DNA of 64,000 nucleotides from Guadua angustifolia (GCA_036346375.1 CM070510.1:65506376-65570375), one strand, 5' to 3'. Shown: positions 1 to 12,072, counted from the first letter of the stretch. The notes: generated by a model not told the origin, from the sequence alone. Program-made: numbers and translations.

Positions 1-640
1 GACAGGCCAAATGGTGTTGTTTCTCTTTCAAGATTAATGGTTTTTCATGTATTGGTACCAGTATTTACTAAAGTTGATTAGACAAAAGAAAATGGCATTG
101 TCCATGTTATAAATCCGTTATATGCATGATTATCCATGTATATCGGTCATTCAGTCCATGCCTTATCAAATTTCGCTTTTGATAGGGAAGGATGGTGATA
201 AAAAATACTACGCGCCAACATGCGGTTATATTGAAGATATCTCTGAAGTCATGAACAAACACAATCAAGGATCGAACGAAAGCAGGGATCTGCAGATCAT
301 TAGACGTCATAATCTCTGAGCCTCGTGCCACACGATGCTTAACCAAATTACTATTAATTTTATGACACTAGAAAAGTGTTTAGGTTCGCAACTAGGCGGG
401 AAGAATCACGTTGATTGGCCCTGCTAGCGATGGATTACGTCTGCATTAGTGTTAGTTTAACTGACAAACAGCACAGCCCTCAACTGCTACTTTCAACACA
501 GTACTGAATCTGTTCGATTGCGTGTCACTCGTTCTCATCTTGTTTCTGGTCTCAATTTGCCATCTACGTAACGGTTCAAGTATTATATTGAGCATGATAA
601 GATTGGCATTATGCATAACGTGGCTAGTGCACCGCACAAA
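1..640. other. Intergenic, no feature seen
   Basis: AT-rich single-copy-looking sequence. Only short chance ORFs are present, and I see no convincing exon, repeat or RNA gene. Confidence 0.5.
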
Positions 641-787
641 TCAATAATTCTTTTAGTTGGAAGCAGTTGATCTGACCGCAATTAGAAACCCCTGTATATG
701 ACTAAACACAGCTTGACGCAAGCTTTATTTCTTCAGTCCAATAAGAAACTTCTATCATCTATGGTGTCCCGTGGAATTTGAAAACAT

Positions 788-1702
788 TTGCTAAGCTATG
801 CCTCTCTGGATCGGTCTGCTCTTCAGCAACATCAGCGCCCGATCAATCAGCTTGATGGTCCCGAGGGGGCGGCTCCAGTGAAGGATCAAGAACGTCTTGA
901 TTCGGCCAAGGTGAAGAAACCTCGGCCACCATTCTGTTTTCGTTCTAAGTCTGTTGGTCACATTCAAGAGAATTGTGCTGAGGATCTTGACTGCTTCGTT
1001 TGCAACAAGCGTAATTCGCATTTAGCTGCAAAATGTCCGATTCTCAAGATGCCAAAACCTGTAGTATCCATGTCTGGTTGTGCAAAAACTGAGTTATGTT
1101 TCTTCCAAATACCAGAATTTGACTATAAGTTAGAAGTTCCTGATCCTGCCCCAACCGCTTTGATCACTGTCATTGGGGGAACTCTTGATGCTGTGTCTGT
1201 TCAGATGGAACTGGCTAAGTTAGCTAGAGTAGAGTGGAACTGGGAGGCTTTGCGTCATGGAGTGGATGCTTATCTGGTTGTTTTTCCTTCGGAAGAAGAA
1301 TTAAGTCGGATGGCTGATATAGAGTATAAGTTGAAGAGTGGGATTACGCTTAAAATTTGTCAATGGGAGCTGAATGGTGACGTGAACCCAGCTTATTATC
1401 TGAATGAGATTTGGGTACATGTCACGGGGGTTCCACACGCTTGGCGCCATTATTTGGGTTTCTGGGCACTGGGGTCTATGGTGGGTACAACTCTTGATGT
1501 TGACATGTTAACATATAGGAGGAAAGGAGTCATTCGTCTTTTAATTGGGGTGCTGGATGCAGAATTATTGCCGATGACGACTGATATAGTATTCCACAAA
1601 GTGGGCTACGATATTACATTCACTCCCGAGCCCCTTGATTTTGAACCTGCAGTTCCTCTGCAATCTGTTTTGGTTCCTAATGGGGTGAAGAGGGGAAAAT
1701 AA
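788..1702 (+). pseudogene. LINE ORF1, N-terminal half (zinc knuckle + DUF4283-like)
   Basis: This 304-residue frame begins with two zinc-knuckle-like motifs. The first has lost one cysteine (CFRS instead of CxxC, about residues 50-63). The second, CFVCNKRNSHLAAKC, is CCHC-type. A DUF4283-like RNA-binding fold follows (about residues 120-285), with the motif IWVHVTGVPHAWRHYLGFW. ORF1 proteins coat LINE RNA in the retrotransposition particle. The reading frame stops at 1702 and resumes one frame over, so the original ORF1 was continuous with the next entry. The first in-frame ATG lies close to the inferred element border, so the true N-terminus may be missing. Confidence 0.8.
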
Positions 1703-1706
1703 GGAA

Positions 1707-3335
1707 GTGGATGTCTGTAAAGAAAAGGCTGCTGATCAATCAAATAAGAAGATTAAAAATGGTGCTGAGTATGTTAAGTCACAGGGTGCTGGTGATAGTC
1801 ATGGTTCAGGGGGTCCAATGCAAGTTGATGGTGAAGTGGCTAATGATCATTATCTTCCATGTTCTGTTGATGTTAATGTGTACAAAGAAAGGAATGGGGA
1901 TCAATCAAACAGTAGCCTCCTTCATGGTTCAGCGGTTGCTTTGTCCCTGGACTTAGGAGACAATTTGGGAACTGGTGCATTGCATGTTGATGGTGGAGAG
2001 GTTAATAATATTTGCTCGTCCTTGTCTGGTGTCATTGCTGTTACTCCTTTGGGGCATAAGCAGGTTTCCAGTCCGGCGAAATCTTGTTTTATTGATAGCG
2101 CCAAATCTCCTGGTTCTATTTGGGTTACAAAGATGTGTTCACCTGGTACTAAAACAAGTCATGGGCGGCTTGGTGTTTGTTCTGATGATGGGTGTCGACC
2201 AGGTTCTTTGCCGGCGTGTTTTGAGTCTGGCAAGGAGGGTTTGACAATGGAGAGAAGGTCGGTTGCTTTGTCTGTTTCTTCAGGGGAGAAGGGTCAGGTG
2301 CCAGATCATGAGATGGGTAAGATGGCTGTAGGTGAGCTGGCTTTGGATGAGGAATTGCAGACTTTGCCGGTTCAGGAACTGTGTCCGAAGCTTGAGATGG
2401 CAGTTGCGGCAGTCCGTGAGAGGGCTACTCGTTCTTTGCCGGCACGTTTTGAATCTGGCAAGGAGGGTTTGTCTCTGGAGGGAATGTCAGCTGCCTTGTT
2501 TGTTTCTTCAGGGGAGAAGAGTGAGATGCCTGACAATGAGAAGAGTCAGACGACTGTTGTTGCCTTTTCTTTGGATGAGGAAGTGCTGTCCTCGCCGGTT
2601 CTGGAATCGAGTCAGGGGATGGTTGCGGCAGTCAATGAGTTGGCCAGTAGTGGTCTGGTTGCGGTTCATGACTTGGAGCAGCATGCTGTACAGACGTGTG
2701 AACAGCCCTGTTCGGATTCCATTTCTACGGGTAGGTCTCTTGAACACATTAATTCAGGAGTTGGTCTTCGCCGTAGTTTAAGATCTAATGTTTTTGCGGT
2801 GGATGGCACCTCTTTGGCAGATGGAACCATGCTGAATAAGGCGATGCGCCGTACTGCAGCGCGCAACCTGGATCCGATGAATGGCATCAAGACGGTGGTT
2901 TCCTCTACGGGGGCATCATTTTCGTCTGTGCCTTCCCAGTCTGGTATGTGTCCAGTTGATAATTATTTATCCATTTCAGCAATGTCTGATGATAGATGTG
3001 CTACACATCTACACAATTTAGGATTCAAAATGATAATGAGTAGTACAGGAGAAAATCTATCAGTTCAATCTATTAAAAGGGTTGAAAGGGATAGAGTTAA
3101 ATTGAATCATCAAGGTTCCAGTGAGGAAGGAAAGGTAGTATCCAATGAGTATGAGATAAATCATGTTGAGTCTGGTGAGGCTGAAGAAGCGGATGCAAAT
3201 AGTGATTTTTTGGACCACTTGATTAAAGATGTTTCGGAAGTTGACTTCGAGGCGGGGGATCTAGATATGCGCATTTCTGATTTCTTGGCCCCCTCTCGAA
3301 AATCTCGTAGGAACAGGAGAGGTAGAAAAAATTAA
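1707..3335 (+). pseudogene. LINE ORF1, C-terminal half (low complexity, internal repeat)
   Basis: This 542-residue frame is continuous with ORF1 after the frameshift at about 1702. It has no ATG of its own and begins at a GTG codon. It is a Ser/Glu/Val-rich, probably disordered tail that ends in the basic cluster SRKSRRNRRGRKN. It holds a direct repeat of 228 bp (about 2203-2430 and 2431-2655) with the shared motif FESGKEG and SSGEK. The function of this tail is not known. The basic end could bind nucleic acid. Confidence 0.7.
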
Positions 3336-3353
3336 ATTAACATATAGTTCATT

Positions 3354-3860
3354 ATGAAAGGTTTTTTTTGGAATAGCAGAGGTCTTTCAGACTTGGCTAA
3401 ATTTCGCTATATTTCGGAAGCTGTCAAAGAGAACAAGCTAGATTTTATAGCTATAATGGAAACGGGAAAACAGGATATGTCTAAATCGAATTTGGCACGT
3501 CTTTCTGGAGGTGTGGATTTCGTTTGGCATTGTGTTCCCCCTAGAGGAAGGTCGGGTGGTATTCTTCTAGGTATTAATGTAGCATCATTTGATTTATTAT
3601 CAGTTGTGGAAGGGGAATTTTTTATTAAATTCCATCTAAGCAATAGGTCGGATAAATTCAAATGGATTCTTATGGCAGTTTATGGTCCGGCCCAGGATGA
3701 CTTCAAACCAGCATTTTTGGCGGAGCTTGTTAGAATTTGCCAACATAATTATCTTCCAACTCTGATTGGTGGAGATTTCAATATAATGCGTTTTAGTAAG
3801 GAGAAAAATAATGATAGGTTCAATGAGCGTTGGCCTTTCTTATTTAATCTTTGTGATTGA
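3354..3860 (+). pseudogene. LINE ORF2 endonuclease domain (truncated by stop)
   Basis: The N-terminal part of an exonuclease-endonuclease-phosphatase fold. It starts with the typical MKGFFWNSRGL, followed by IAIMETGKQ, RSGGILLGI, MAVYGP and GGDFNIMR. This enzyme nicks target DNA to prime reverse transcription. A TGA at 3858-3860 interrupts the domain. Its remainder (LDLREI-like and FTWTNSLPNPTYEKLDR) is still readable downstream to about 3980, where the frame is lost. It starts 18 bases after the ORF1 stop. Confidence 0.85.
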
Positions 3861-4266
3861 AAACTTTGATTTAAGGGAGATTGATCTCTCGGTCGTCAAT
3901 TCACATGGACAAACTCCCTACCTAACCCTACCTATGAGAAATTAGATAGGGTCCTCATGTCTCACCGAATGGGAGTTTAAATTCCCTCTTGTCTCTGCTC
4001 AAGCTTTGGATAGGGTATTTGGATCATACGCCTCTATTGCTTGATACCTGGGTGCATCGGCAGATTCGGGATTTCTAGACCATTCAGGTTTGAGTTGCTT
4101 TGGTTTGAAAGAGAGGATTTTATGATAAGGTGGTTGAAATCTGAATTCCCGGTGAGTGGGAAGAATTACGTCGTGATGGAACCACAAATTGGGTGCTTTA
4201 TGAAGGTTCCTTCGTGGATGGGCGCCCCATTCTAATGGAGAATACAAACAAAAGAAATATGATCTC

Positions 4267-6201
4267 TTGTCGATTATCGGTGAGTTGGACATAGCTACAG
4301 AGGGTAGGGATTTGACTGGGATCGAGCGGGAATGTCTGGCTCAGGCTCGGGAGAATCTTGCCAAACTTCTCCGAGAAGAAGAAATCAAATATTTTCAGCG
4401 GGCTAAAGTGAAAAATGTTCAATTAGGTGACAATAATACTAGATACTTTCAATTGATTGCCAATGGCAAACATAGGAAGAACAAGATTTATTCGCTCGAT
4501 CATGAGAATGGGAAAATCGAAGGACAGGCTAACCTCAAACATTATATAACCAAATTTTACAAAGAATTATTTGGTGAACCCGATGAGAGTCTGTTGAGTC
4601 TCGATGAAGAAGAAGTTCATGATATTGTGAGAGTTTCGCAGTCAGAAAATGAACTGTTAACGGCACAGTTCTCGGAGAGCGAAGTTAAAGATGCTATTTT
4701 TCAGATGGAAAATAACAAGGCACCTGGTCCGGATGGCTTCCCGGCTGAATTTTATAAAAAATTCTGGGAGGTTATCAAAGGGGATTTTCTTTCCATGGTT
4801 CATGATCTTCATGTTGGGGATATTCCGCTTTTCAGTCTGAACTTTGGTGTCATCACCCTATTGCCAAAAGTTCATGAGGCTAATATCATACAACAATTCA
4901 GGCCTATTTGTCTTCTGAATGTGAGTTTTAAGATATTCACGAAAGTAGCCACAAATAGATTAAATTTAGTGGCGGACAAAATTGTAAGTCCGACTCAAAC
5001 AGCTTTCATGCGAGGTCGAAATATCCTTGAAGGAGTCGTCATATTGCATGAAACTTTGCATGAGTTACATCGGAAAAAACTAAGTGGCGTTATCTTTAAG
5101 ATAGATTTCGAGAAAGCTTATGATAAAGTTAAGTGGCCGTTCTTGCTACAAGCCTTACGAATGAAAGGTTTCTCACCTAAGTGGATATCTTGGGTACAGT
5201 CGTTTATTTCGGGAGGCAGTGTGGCGGTAAATGTTAATGGGGAGATTGGTAAATTCTTTCAAACAAGGAAGGGGCTTCGTCAGGGAGATCCTTTGTCGCC
5301 TATATTGTTTAATATTGTTGCGGATATGTTATCGATTTTAATCAATAGGGCTAAGGAACTGGGTCAAGTGGGAGGCGTCGTGCCTCATTTGATTGATGAC
5401 GGTTTATCTATCCTTCAATACGCAGATGACACTATTCTTTTGATGGAAGACGACCTAGATAAAGCCCGCAATATGAAGCTCTTGCTATGTGCTTTTGAGC
5501 AAGCTTCAGGGCTCAAAATTAATTTTCACAAAAGTGAGTTATTCTGCTTTGGTGAGGCCCAAGGTTCTTTAGAATCGTATAAGGAATTGTTTGGTTGTAA
5601 ACATGGAAATCTCCCGCTCAAGTACCTGGGCATTCCTATTCACTTTAGAAAGTTGCACAATTCGGACTGGAAACTGATTCAGGAACGTTTCGAGAAGAGG
5701 CTTAGTAGTTGGAAGGGGAAAAATCTTTCGGTGGGAGGTAGACTGACTATGATTAATTCAGTCCTAAGTAGCCTGCCGTTGTATATGATGTCCTTTTTTG
5801 GGATTCCAAAAGGTGTTCTTAAAAAATTGGACTTTTTCAGATCACGGTTTTACTGGCAAGGGGATGAGCATAAGAGAAAATATCGTCTTGCTAAGTGGAC
5901 TACCTTATGTCAACCCAAAGATCAAGGGGGTCTGGGGATTCATGATTTACATTTTAAGAATATTGCTCTTTTAAGTAAATGGTTGTTCAAACTTTTAACA
6001 TCCGAGGAACTTGGCAATGATGTCATGAATAAATATTTAGGTTCCAAGCCAATAGGGCAAGTTGAGTGGAAACCAGAGATTCACATTTCGGTCGATCTAA
6101 TGAAGGTAAAGCAAGAATTCTTCGCTTTGTTACCTTTAGAATTAACAATGGATCGCAGTGAGGTTTTGGGAGGATACTTGGCTTGGAAATTGCCCTCTTA
6201 A
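4267..6201 (+). pseudogene. LINE ORF2 reverse transcriptase domain
   Basis: A 644-residue open frame carrying a complete RVT_1 domain. The fingers have NNKAPGPDGFPAEFYK, then FRPICLLN, IDFEKAYDKVKW (first catalytic Asp), GLRQGDPLSPILFN and the YADD box (codons 5419-5430), and then KYLGIPI. It copies LINE RNA at the nicked target. It is cut off from the endonuclease by frameshifts between about 3980 and 4266, and from the zf-RVT domain by a frameshift near 6160-6200. The listed start is only the first ATG in this frame. Confidence 0.9.
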
Positions 6202-6652
6202 AGATCAATATCCAGGATTGTATAGCATAGTTAGAAGGAAGGGTACAACTATTGCTGAGATCCTATTAACATCACAACCAAACATTTCTTGGAGAAGGTC
6301 GCTGATTGGACCTAAGTTAGTGGCGTGGCGGGAGCTATCATCACGAATCGCTAACATTCATTTGACGCAGAATGATGATGAATTCTACTGGAATCTGTGC
6401 CGAAATGGTCAATTCTCGGTGAAATCCCATTATCATGCTTTGATTAAACATCAAATGCCAAATTTAAATAAACGAATGTGGAAACTTAAGGTTCCATTAA
6501 AAATCAAGGTGTTTTTATGGTATCTTAGGAATGGAGTGATTCTTACCAAAGATAATTTAGCAAAACGGAATTGGCAAGGGAGCAGAACATGTTGCTTTTG
6601 TTCCGAATCTGAGACAATTAAGCATCTGTTTTTTGATTGTCGTTTTGCGTGA
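6158..6652 (+). pseudogene. LINE ORF2 C-terminal zf-RVT domain
   Basis: A 164-residue frame that overlaps the end of the RT frame. It contains the zinc-binding region typical of plant L1 ORF2: FWEDTWLGN, WKLKVPLKIKVFLWYL and CCFCSESETIKHLFFDC. An in-frame TGA follows at 6650-6652. A further C-terminal part (ATCWSLWLNRNDIVF) lies at 6653-6892, so the original protein ran to about 6890. Decayed like the rest of the element. Confidence 0.85.
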
Positions 6653-7187
6653 ATGGTTTGGTTCTTGTTACTTTTGGCTTTTGGAATATCTCGACCAACG
6701 AATGTAGCTAACATGTTTGGAAGTTGGCTAGTGGGTTTTGATAAGAATAGTAGAAACCTCGCTCTCCTTGGTGCTGCAGCTACGTGTTGGTCTCTTTGGT
6801 TAAACAGGAACGATATAGTATTTCAAAAGAAATCCTCTTCTTCTCCATTGCAGGTTATTTTTGCTATTACCCATTGGCTCCGTCGTGGGTAATGTGTTGC
6901 GTAGGTGGAGGTGCGATCTTCTCTGGCGGTGGCTGCTCATGGTTTGGTTCGAGTGGCTACGGCTTTTTATTCCGGCGCATGGGTGGCGGTCTAGTCTTTG
7001 ATTCTTTGGTCACTAGTGTGTGTGTTTTTTTTTTTTCTTCGTTGGGTAATGTGTGCTTAATTTAAGCAGAGGCGGAAGCAATTTCAAGGACTTGTATTGT
7101 CTCGATGTAAGTTTCTTGAGATTAATAAAATCTTCCTTTATCAAAAAAAAAATCGATTAGCCCGTATAATCATCGGTTAAGTGCTGG

Positions 7188-7617
7188 TCTCACATACCGT
7201 CCCTGCATCCGGACTGGTGGAAGCCATCTACGCACCTCGACCAATGGAATCTTCACCACATATCCAACCAGTTCACTTCCCGGAAAGGCATTAAAACTCT
7301 CTGGCGTGCTGGTAATGGTGGAAATAACGCAACAATAGAATTTTCCAAAGGAATTGGATGACTCACGAACAGATCCTACAATCGGTCAAAGACGAGGCCG
7401 TGAGCTGGGTTTCCGCAGGAACAACACACCTCGGGAAAATTTTACAGCAGCATCCTCAGAGGTCCACCGCTCCTTTTTCTTTTCCCTTTTTTTCTTCTTC
7501 TTCTTTCCCTATCTCTCCACCCTCCCTACCCTTTCAGGTGCAGTCTCCGCACCTTTGTTCCATGTAATCTTGCATCTCTCCTTCTAATCAAATCATGGCT
7601 TGCCGTTTTCAAAGAAA
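7188..7617 (+). mobile_element. 5'-truncated LINE fragment
   Basis: A 430-bp insertion flanked by a 9-bp direct repeat AAGTGCTGG (7179-7187 and 7618-7626). It carries the C-terminal end of an L1 ORF2 (VKDEAVSWVSAGTTHLGKIL-like) and a T/C-rich 3' UTR. It ends in CAAAGAAAA, a weak A-tail. The target-site duplication supports retroposition into copy A of the host duplication. Confidence 0.7.
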
Positions 7618-8819
7618 AAGTGCTGGGCTAGCACCTGCTGGAGTTGCATATTAGCATTCCTGAACAAAGTAAGGGCTTCTGTAGCTAAGAAATCTGAAAC
7701 CAGGAAGAGGACGACATCGAAGCCAGGACGATGGACCTACAACCTGGCGCCTATTCGATGATTGATTTTGAGCTACATGGTTTCTGTTGAGAAATTGAGA
7801 TTGATGCGTTGTGTATTTAATGTGCTCACGTTCGGACTTGAGCCTAATTCCTGATGCCTCTGATGCACGGTTAGCAATAGTTTTGCAGCTCATCTTGTGG
7901 CACTCAACCATTAGAAGAAAAAAAATGTTACTGATAACCGTAAGTAATATATTATTACAAATTAAGCTCATGAAATCTGGAAAAGCCAATAAACACAAGT
8001 AGAGAAAGATTTCTGATGCATGCCTGGACGCACCTGAACGCTGCTCCATCCAGGCATCCATGTTACTCGAAGCAAGATTTGTTTATTTTCAGTGCTAATA
8101 ACAGATTTTCCGGTGTCCATGAAATCTGAGAACATGCTCTGAGTGAGTTAATTAGCCCATATAAATATAGTCCCCAGTTAAGTTGTAGGCTAGCTACTTG
8201 CTAGAGCTGCAGATTGGCATACCTGAACTAAGCAGATGGTTAAGAAATCTGAAACCAGAAATTAAGAAGAAACCATCAGACTAGAATGGGCCTAAAATAA
8301 GGTAGTCCTGAGAGGTGGAGGAGGGCCATCGACTTAGGGCCTGTTTGTTTCAGCTGTAGATTCTTCAAAAGCTGATTCTAAATTGTGCCAATAGAGAAGC
8401 TGATTCTCTAAAAGCTGGGCTCTTTGGCATCCTGGCTTTTGAAAGGGCTGGCTGGTAGCTTTTAAAGTATGATGTCTATAATACCCCTAGCTGTTTTGAG
8501 TGTAAAGTACATGTAACAACTGCAAATTGACATTGTAACTAGTTGAGAAATACGAATTTATAGGCAAAAAAATCATATGAAATATTAAATGATTCTTCAT
8601 TCATAAAAGTGTATTTTTGTCACTCAAAAATAATTCGTACCCTAAGAATAATGTTGCGTGATCTGCCCACCCAAACAAATATACTGAAAACAGCAAAGAT
8701 CAACTAACTTCATGCATAAATTACTTCCTTAAACTACAGAATATGAGCTGGCTGCTCACCTAACACTGGAATATCTAAACATCTTTACACAGCTGAGGTT
8801 CAAGTTGCTGCTGCTTCAT

Positions 8820-10315
8820 TCATCGCTTTGTGAGGATCACCAGCACCAGCATAGACATGGAAGCAATGAACTTGAAGCCCTGGCTCTCCCAGAAGTTGTG
8901 CTTGTCGCGATGAGAGCCATTGGGCTGCTTCATGGCCACCTGATCCTTGAGCTCTTTGAGCTGCTTCATGGCCACCTGATCCTTGAGCTCTTTGAGCTGC
9001 TTGTCTCTTTTCTCCCCCACCTACAGAGGCAAGAGGCGATTAGTTCAGCCTCATATGCTTCCAAGTCCTAATTGATCACAATCTGCTCCAAGAACTTTTT
9101 TTTTTGAACGAAAAGGCAAGAGCTCTGCCAAATGCATTAAGAGAAGGATAGAACACAGACCAGTTTACATGGAGGGGAAGTAGATCCTGAGAAAGAAAAG
9201 ACAACCTAAAGGGACGGAAAGGAGAGAAACTCCCCGGCTGAAAACCCGGGGAGCCGGCCTAGGGAAGGTAGAGAAAACCGGATACAAAAAAACTACAACA
9301 CCCCGAAAGCGACTTGACGGTTGCCGATGTCCTGAGTGATAGCACCCACCACCTGATGCACCGTACGATAGGAGTTAGAAAAGATCCTATTGTTTCTCTC
9401 TTTCCAAATGTTCCAGAGACTATATGCTACAGCCCCATCGAAATCCTTCCGCCTGCATCGGGGAAGTCGCCGCCGAGAGTCATACCACCAGGACACATTA
9501 TCCAGCTGTCCCGACGGTGGCCGCACGCCGAGACCGTCCTGAACGCAACGTAGCACCGCACGCCAGACCTGTCTCGCAAAAGGGCAAAGCAGTAGCAAAT
9601 GGTTGGACGTTTCAGAATCCGTGCCACAAAGGACGCATACAGTGGAATGCGGCCACCCCCTGGCTGCGAGCCTGTCAGATGTCAAAAGCCTGTCCTGCAC
9701 GAATAGCCACGCAAAGAACCTGCACTTCCCTTCCGCCGAGGCCTGCCAAATCATCCTGAATGGTAGGTCAGATGTGGAACCAAAGAATTGATTCATGCAA
9801 AGAACAGGCGTACGCATGCATTGTTTCTCAGTTTTTTTTTAAACACAAAATGCACATATGCATTTTTTAGGAGGTACCAGGGAAGATGATATAACTGATA
9901 GTAAATAATAGGGCTTTCCAGAATGCATGAATCAGTGATCTCTGCATCCTTAGCATTCAAATGCTTGTAGATATTCTCGATATTCCTTGGTGAAACATCA
10001 GATAAGACATTCAGAAGTTCGTTATATTTGTTACACCAACCTTTGGCAACTGCATGCATGATATCAGTCTCAATCCTCAATAGTTCATCCTTGAGTTGCC
10101 TCTGTGAGAGCTCCCTTGCCTCAAGGTCTTTCTGGAGAAGATCTAGCTGCTCACCGAGCTTGTTCACTCGAAGCTCGTGCTCTTTCAGCGAGCTGTCCTT
10201 CTCATTCAGCTCTTTCAACAACGACAGGCACTGTGATAGAGCTGACTTGGCTGATGCAGCACTGGTTTCTGTTGTAGATTGGGTAACCGACAGTTGTGAT
10301 ATAAGATCATCTAAC
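8820..10315 (-). pseudogene. NEAP-type nuclear-envelope protein gene fragment
   Basis: Two recognisable exons on the minus strand. Exon at about 10315-9943 starts after a good AG acceptor and encodes coiled coil with LNEKDSSLKEHELRVNKLG and DVSPRNIENIYKHLNAKDAEI. The last exon at about 9034-8820 encodes GEKRDKQLKELKDQ and the tail-anchor end FWESQGFKFIASMSMLVLV plus ILTKR, then stop. This matches my knowledge of plant nuclear-envelope-associated proteins, coiled-coil proteins anchored in the inner nuclear membrane. The 5' part and the exon(s) between are missing, and a LINE fragment sits in the gap. A 36-bp tandem duplication lengthens the last exon. It lies inside the Harbinger ends, so capture by the transposon is the simplest reading. 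A relic of a resident gene is the alternative. Confidence 0.75.
9096..9799 (-). mobile_element. 5'-truncated LINE fragment (zf-RVT end)
   Basis: Minus-strand LINE 3' end. The poly-A shows as a T-run at 9096-9105, and the coding part (9817-9293) reads FRMIWQASAEGKCRFFAWLF, CVLCGTDSETSNHLLLLC and AYSLWNIWKERNNRIF, a zf-RVT domain. It is flanked by AAGAAC on both sides (9090-9095 and 9800-9805), a plausible short target-site duplication. It is inserted between the two NEAP-like exons. Confidence 0.8.
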
Positions 10316-10621
10316 TAGTGGAGGTACTGCATATAATTACACCAATTATTGAAGAAGTGCACCAGAATAAATTGGGTACAGTTCAACGCAAAGCGGTTCA
10401 GGAGACAAGAAAACAGTCAGTACAGAAGCATCTTGAACAATTTGAGAAGTTGATTTTTTTTTTTTTTGCTTTGCATTACAGTTGATTGGCAGGTGAGCAA
10501 AAAATTCCGCAAAGCACTAGAAAATAAACTATCCTCTCATAGAAAATAAAGCATTAGCAATACTATCACGGAAGGTATTCATGTCCCCATCTTCCTCTCC
10601 TATTGCACTGCCACTACTTCT

Positions 10622-11562
10622 TTAAGATGACGCCGGTTCACCAATGCTTGGAGTGTAGTATTCATCTCGATCACACATGTCAAATAATTCATCTGCCAAA
10701 GCACTGTCTCGAATGAAGTTATAAATGGCTATGCATGCAATGATAATCTTTGTTTGCCTCTTCATTGAATAGCTTGGCAAGCTCAACAATATTTTCCACT
10801 TCATCTTCAAAACACCAAAGGCTCGCTCGATGACATTGCGAAGGGATGAATGCAAATGGTTGAACATTTCTTTCTTACCGCTCGGACATAGGCCTTGTCG
10901 AAACTACGATAGATGATACTTTTCCCCTTTGTATGGAGCTAGGTAACCCTTTTGATTAGAATATCCTGAATCAACAAGATAATACTTTCCTGAACAGAAA
11001 CATATAGCATTAGCACTAGTAATGACAATGTACAATAGAAATAATTATGAGATAATATGAACAAAACCTTTCGGGGGATGGGAACGTCCTACGATATTTT
11101 TGTAGGGCCTCCTTGAACACCCTGTTATCATGCACCGAACCTGGCCATCTAGCCACAACAAAAGTGAACCTCATATCAAAGTCGCATATGGCCAACATAT
11201 TCTGAGTTGCATATCCATGATGTCCAACATGTGCAACCAACTCAGATGAAGACACAATAACAGGTACATGTGTGCCATCAATTGCTCCTATGCAATTATT
11301 GAAATGTGGTGAAAAACGAGCATCTTGAAGTCTAGAATGCACAGTTCTGAATTTTGGATCTATTGGTTTGATATTATCTTTTGCCAAGCAATTGACACAA
11401 TCCAAGACATGACAACTTCCTATTAATTGTTTCAGTTGACCTCTCGAAACGGTTTTCAACTTGTCTAAATGATTGTGGACCACTAATAATCCAAAAAAAC
11501 ATTCCCAAACATTCAACAAAACTCATAGATATAGTTGACTTCAAGCCATAATTTGACACCAA
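10622..11562 (-). pseudogene. Harbinger DDE transposase
   Basis: A DDE_Tnp_4 type transposase that cuts and rejoins Harbinger ends. Residues seen in order: GPQSFRQVENRF (about 11490), CIGAIDGTHVPVI (first Asp, about 11290), GYATQNMLAICDFDMRFTFV, WPGSVHD, YYLVDSGYSN (second Asp, about 10960) and SLRNVIERAFGVLKMKW (Glu, about 10820). All three catalytic acids are present. The frame shifts near 11430 between the N-terminal piece and the main domain. A short intron or break separates the two central parts (about 10990-11060). Transposition probably needs the Myb/SANT partner just upstream on the same strand. Likely inactive now. Confidence 0.85.
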
Positions 11563-11907
11563 CTAGTCATGGAGCCTATCAAAAACAAGCTTATTCATCC
11601 TAAACATTTTGTAGCAATCTCATGGATGATTCAAGGTATTAATAACCCATTGATAACCAGAGATAAGTGATTCTTTTTTCTTAGATTTGTTTAAGTAGGT
11701 GTCACTATAGTACGTACCAATGGCACATGCTATTACTGCATACTGTTGAAGCATAGATTGGTGTGTACTTGCAATCTCAAATATTACATCATCATCATTA
11801 TCATCACTTGATCCATTGTCAGAACTACCACTTGAACTCATCTACAAACAAACACAAGAATAGTTACACACTGACAATAACAATGATCAAACAACGATTC
11901 TGAAGTG

Positions 11908-11990
11908 CAATATCAAGGTTAAAAAAGTACAGCACACATGCAATCTCAAGGTTCAAAAAGTACAACACACATGCAACCTCAAGGTTCAAG
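11908..11990. repeat. 33-bp minisatellite inside the Harbinger element
   Basis: About 2.5 copies of a 33-bp unit containing TCAAGGTTCAAAAAGTACA, starting at 11908, 11941 and 11974. It lies between the transposase and the Myb/SANT gene. Confidence 0.8.
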
Positions 11991-12072
11991 CATCAATACA
12001 TAAATTTAGTAACAATATTCAAGCAACAATTCATAAAGGTATGCTACTTTTTCCTATCTTCATAGCATCTCT

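Larger units (their letters stand above)
796..7151 (+). mobile_element. L1-type LINE, near full length, decayed
   Basis: Non-LTR retrotransposon with the plant L1 order: zinc-knuckle/DUF4283-like ORF1, then ORF2 with endonuclease, reverse transcriptase and a C-terminal zf-RVT domain. It ends in an AATAAA-like signal (about 7123) and a 10-base A-tail at about 7142-7151. The 5' border (about 796) is inferred from where similarity to the second copy of the host duplication stops. A target-site duplication could not be identified. Frameshifts and stops in both ORFs show it is not autonomous. Confidence 0.85.
700..8050 (+). repeat. Host tandem duplication, copy A (interrupted)
   Basis: Non-transposon segments at about 700-795, 7152-7187 and 7618-8050 line up in order with a second copy that starts near 8060. 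Shared landmarks include GGTGTCC followed by GAAAACAT (760s versus 8110s), ATTAGCCC (7156 versus 8153) and AAGAAATCTGAAACCAG (about 7687 versus 8250). A LINE at about 796-7151 and a truncated LINE at 7188-7617 were inserted into this copy. Similarity is moderate, so the duplication is old. What the unit encodes is unclear. Confidence 0.6.
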
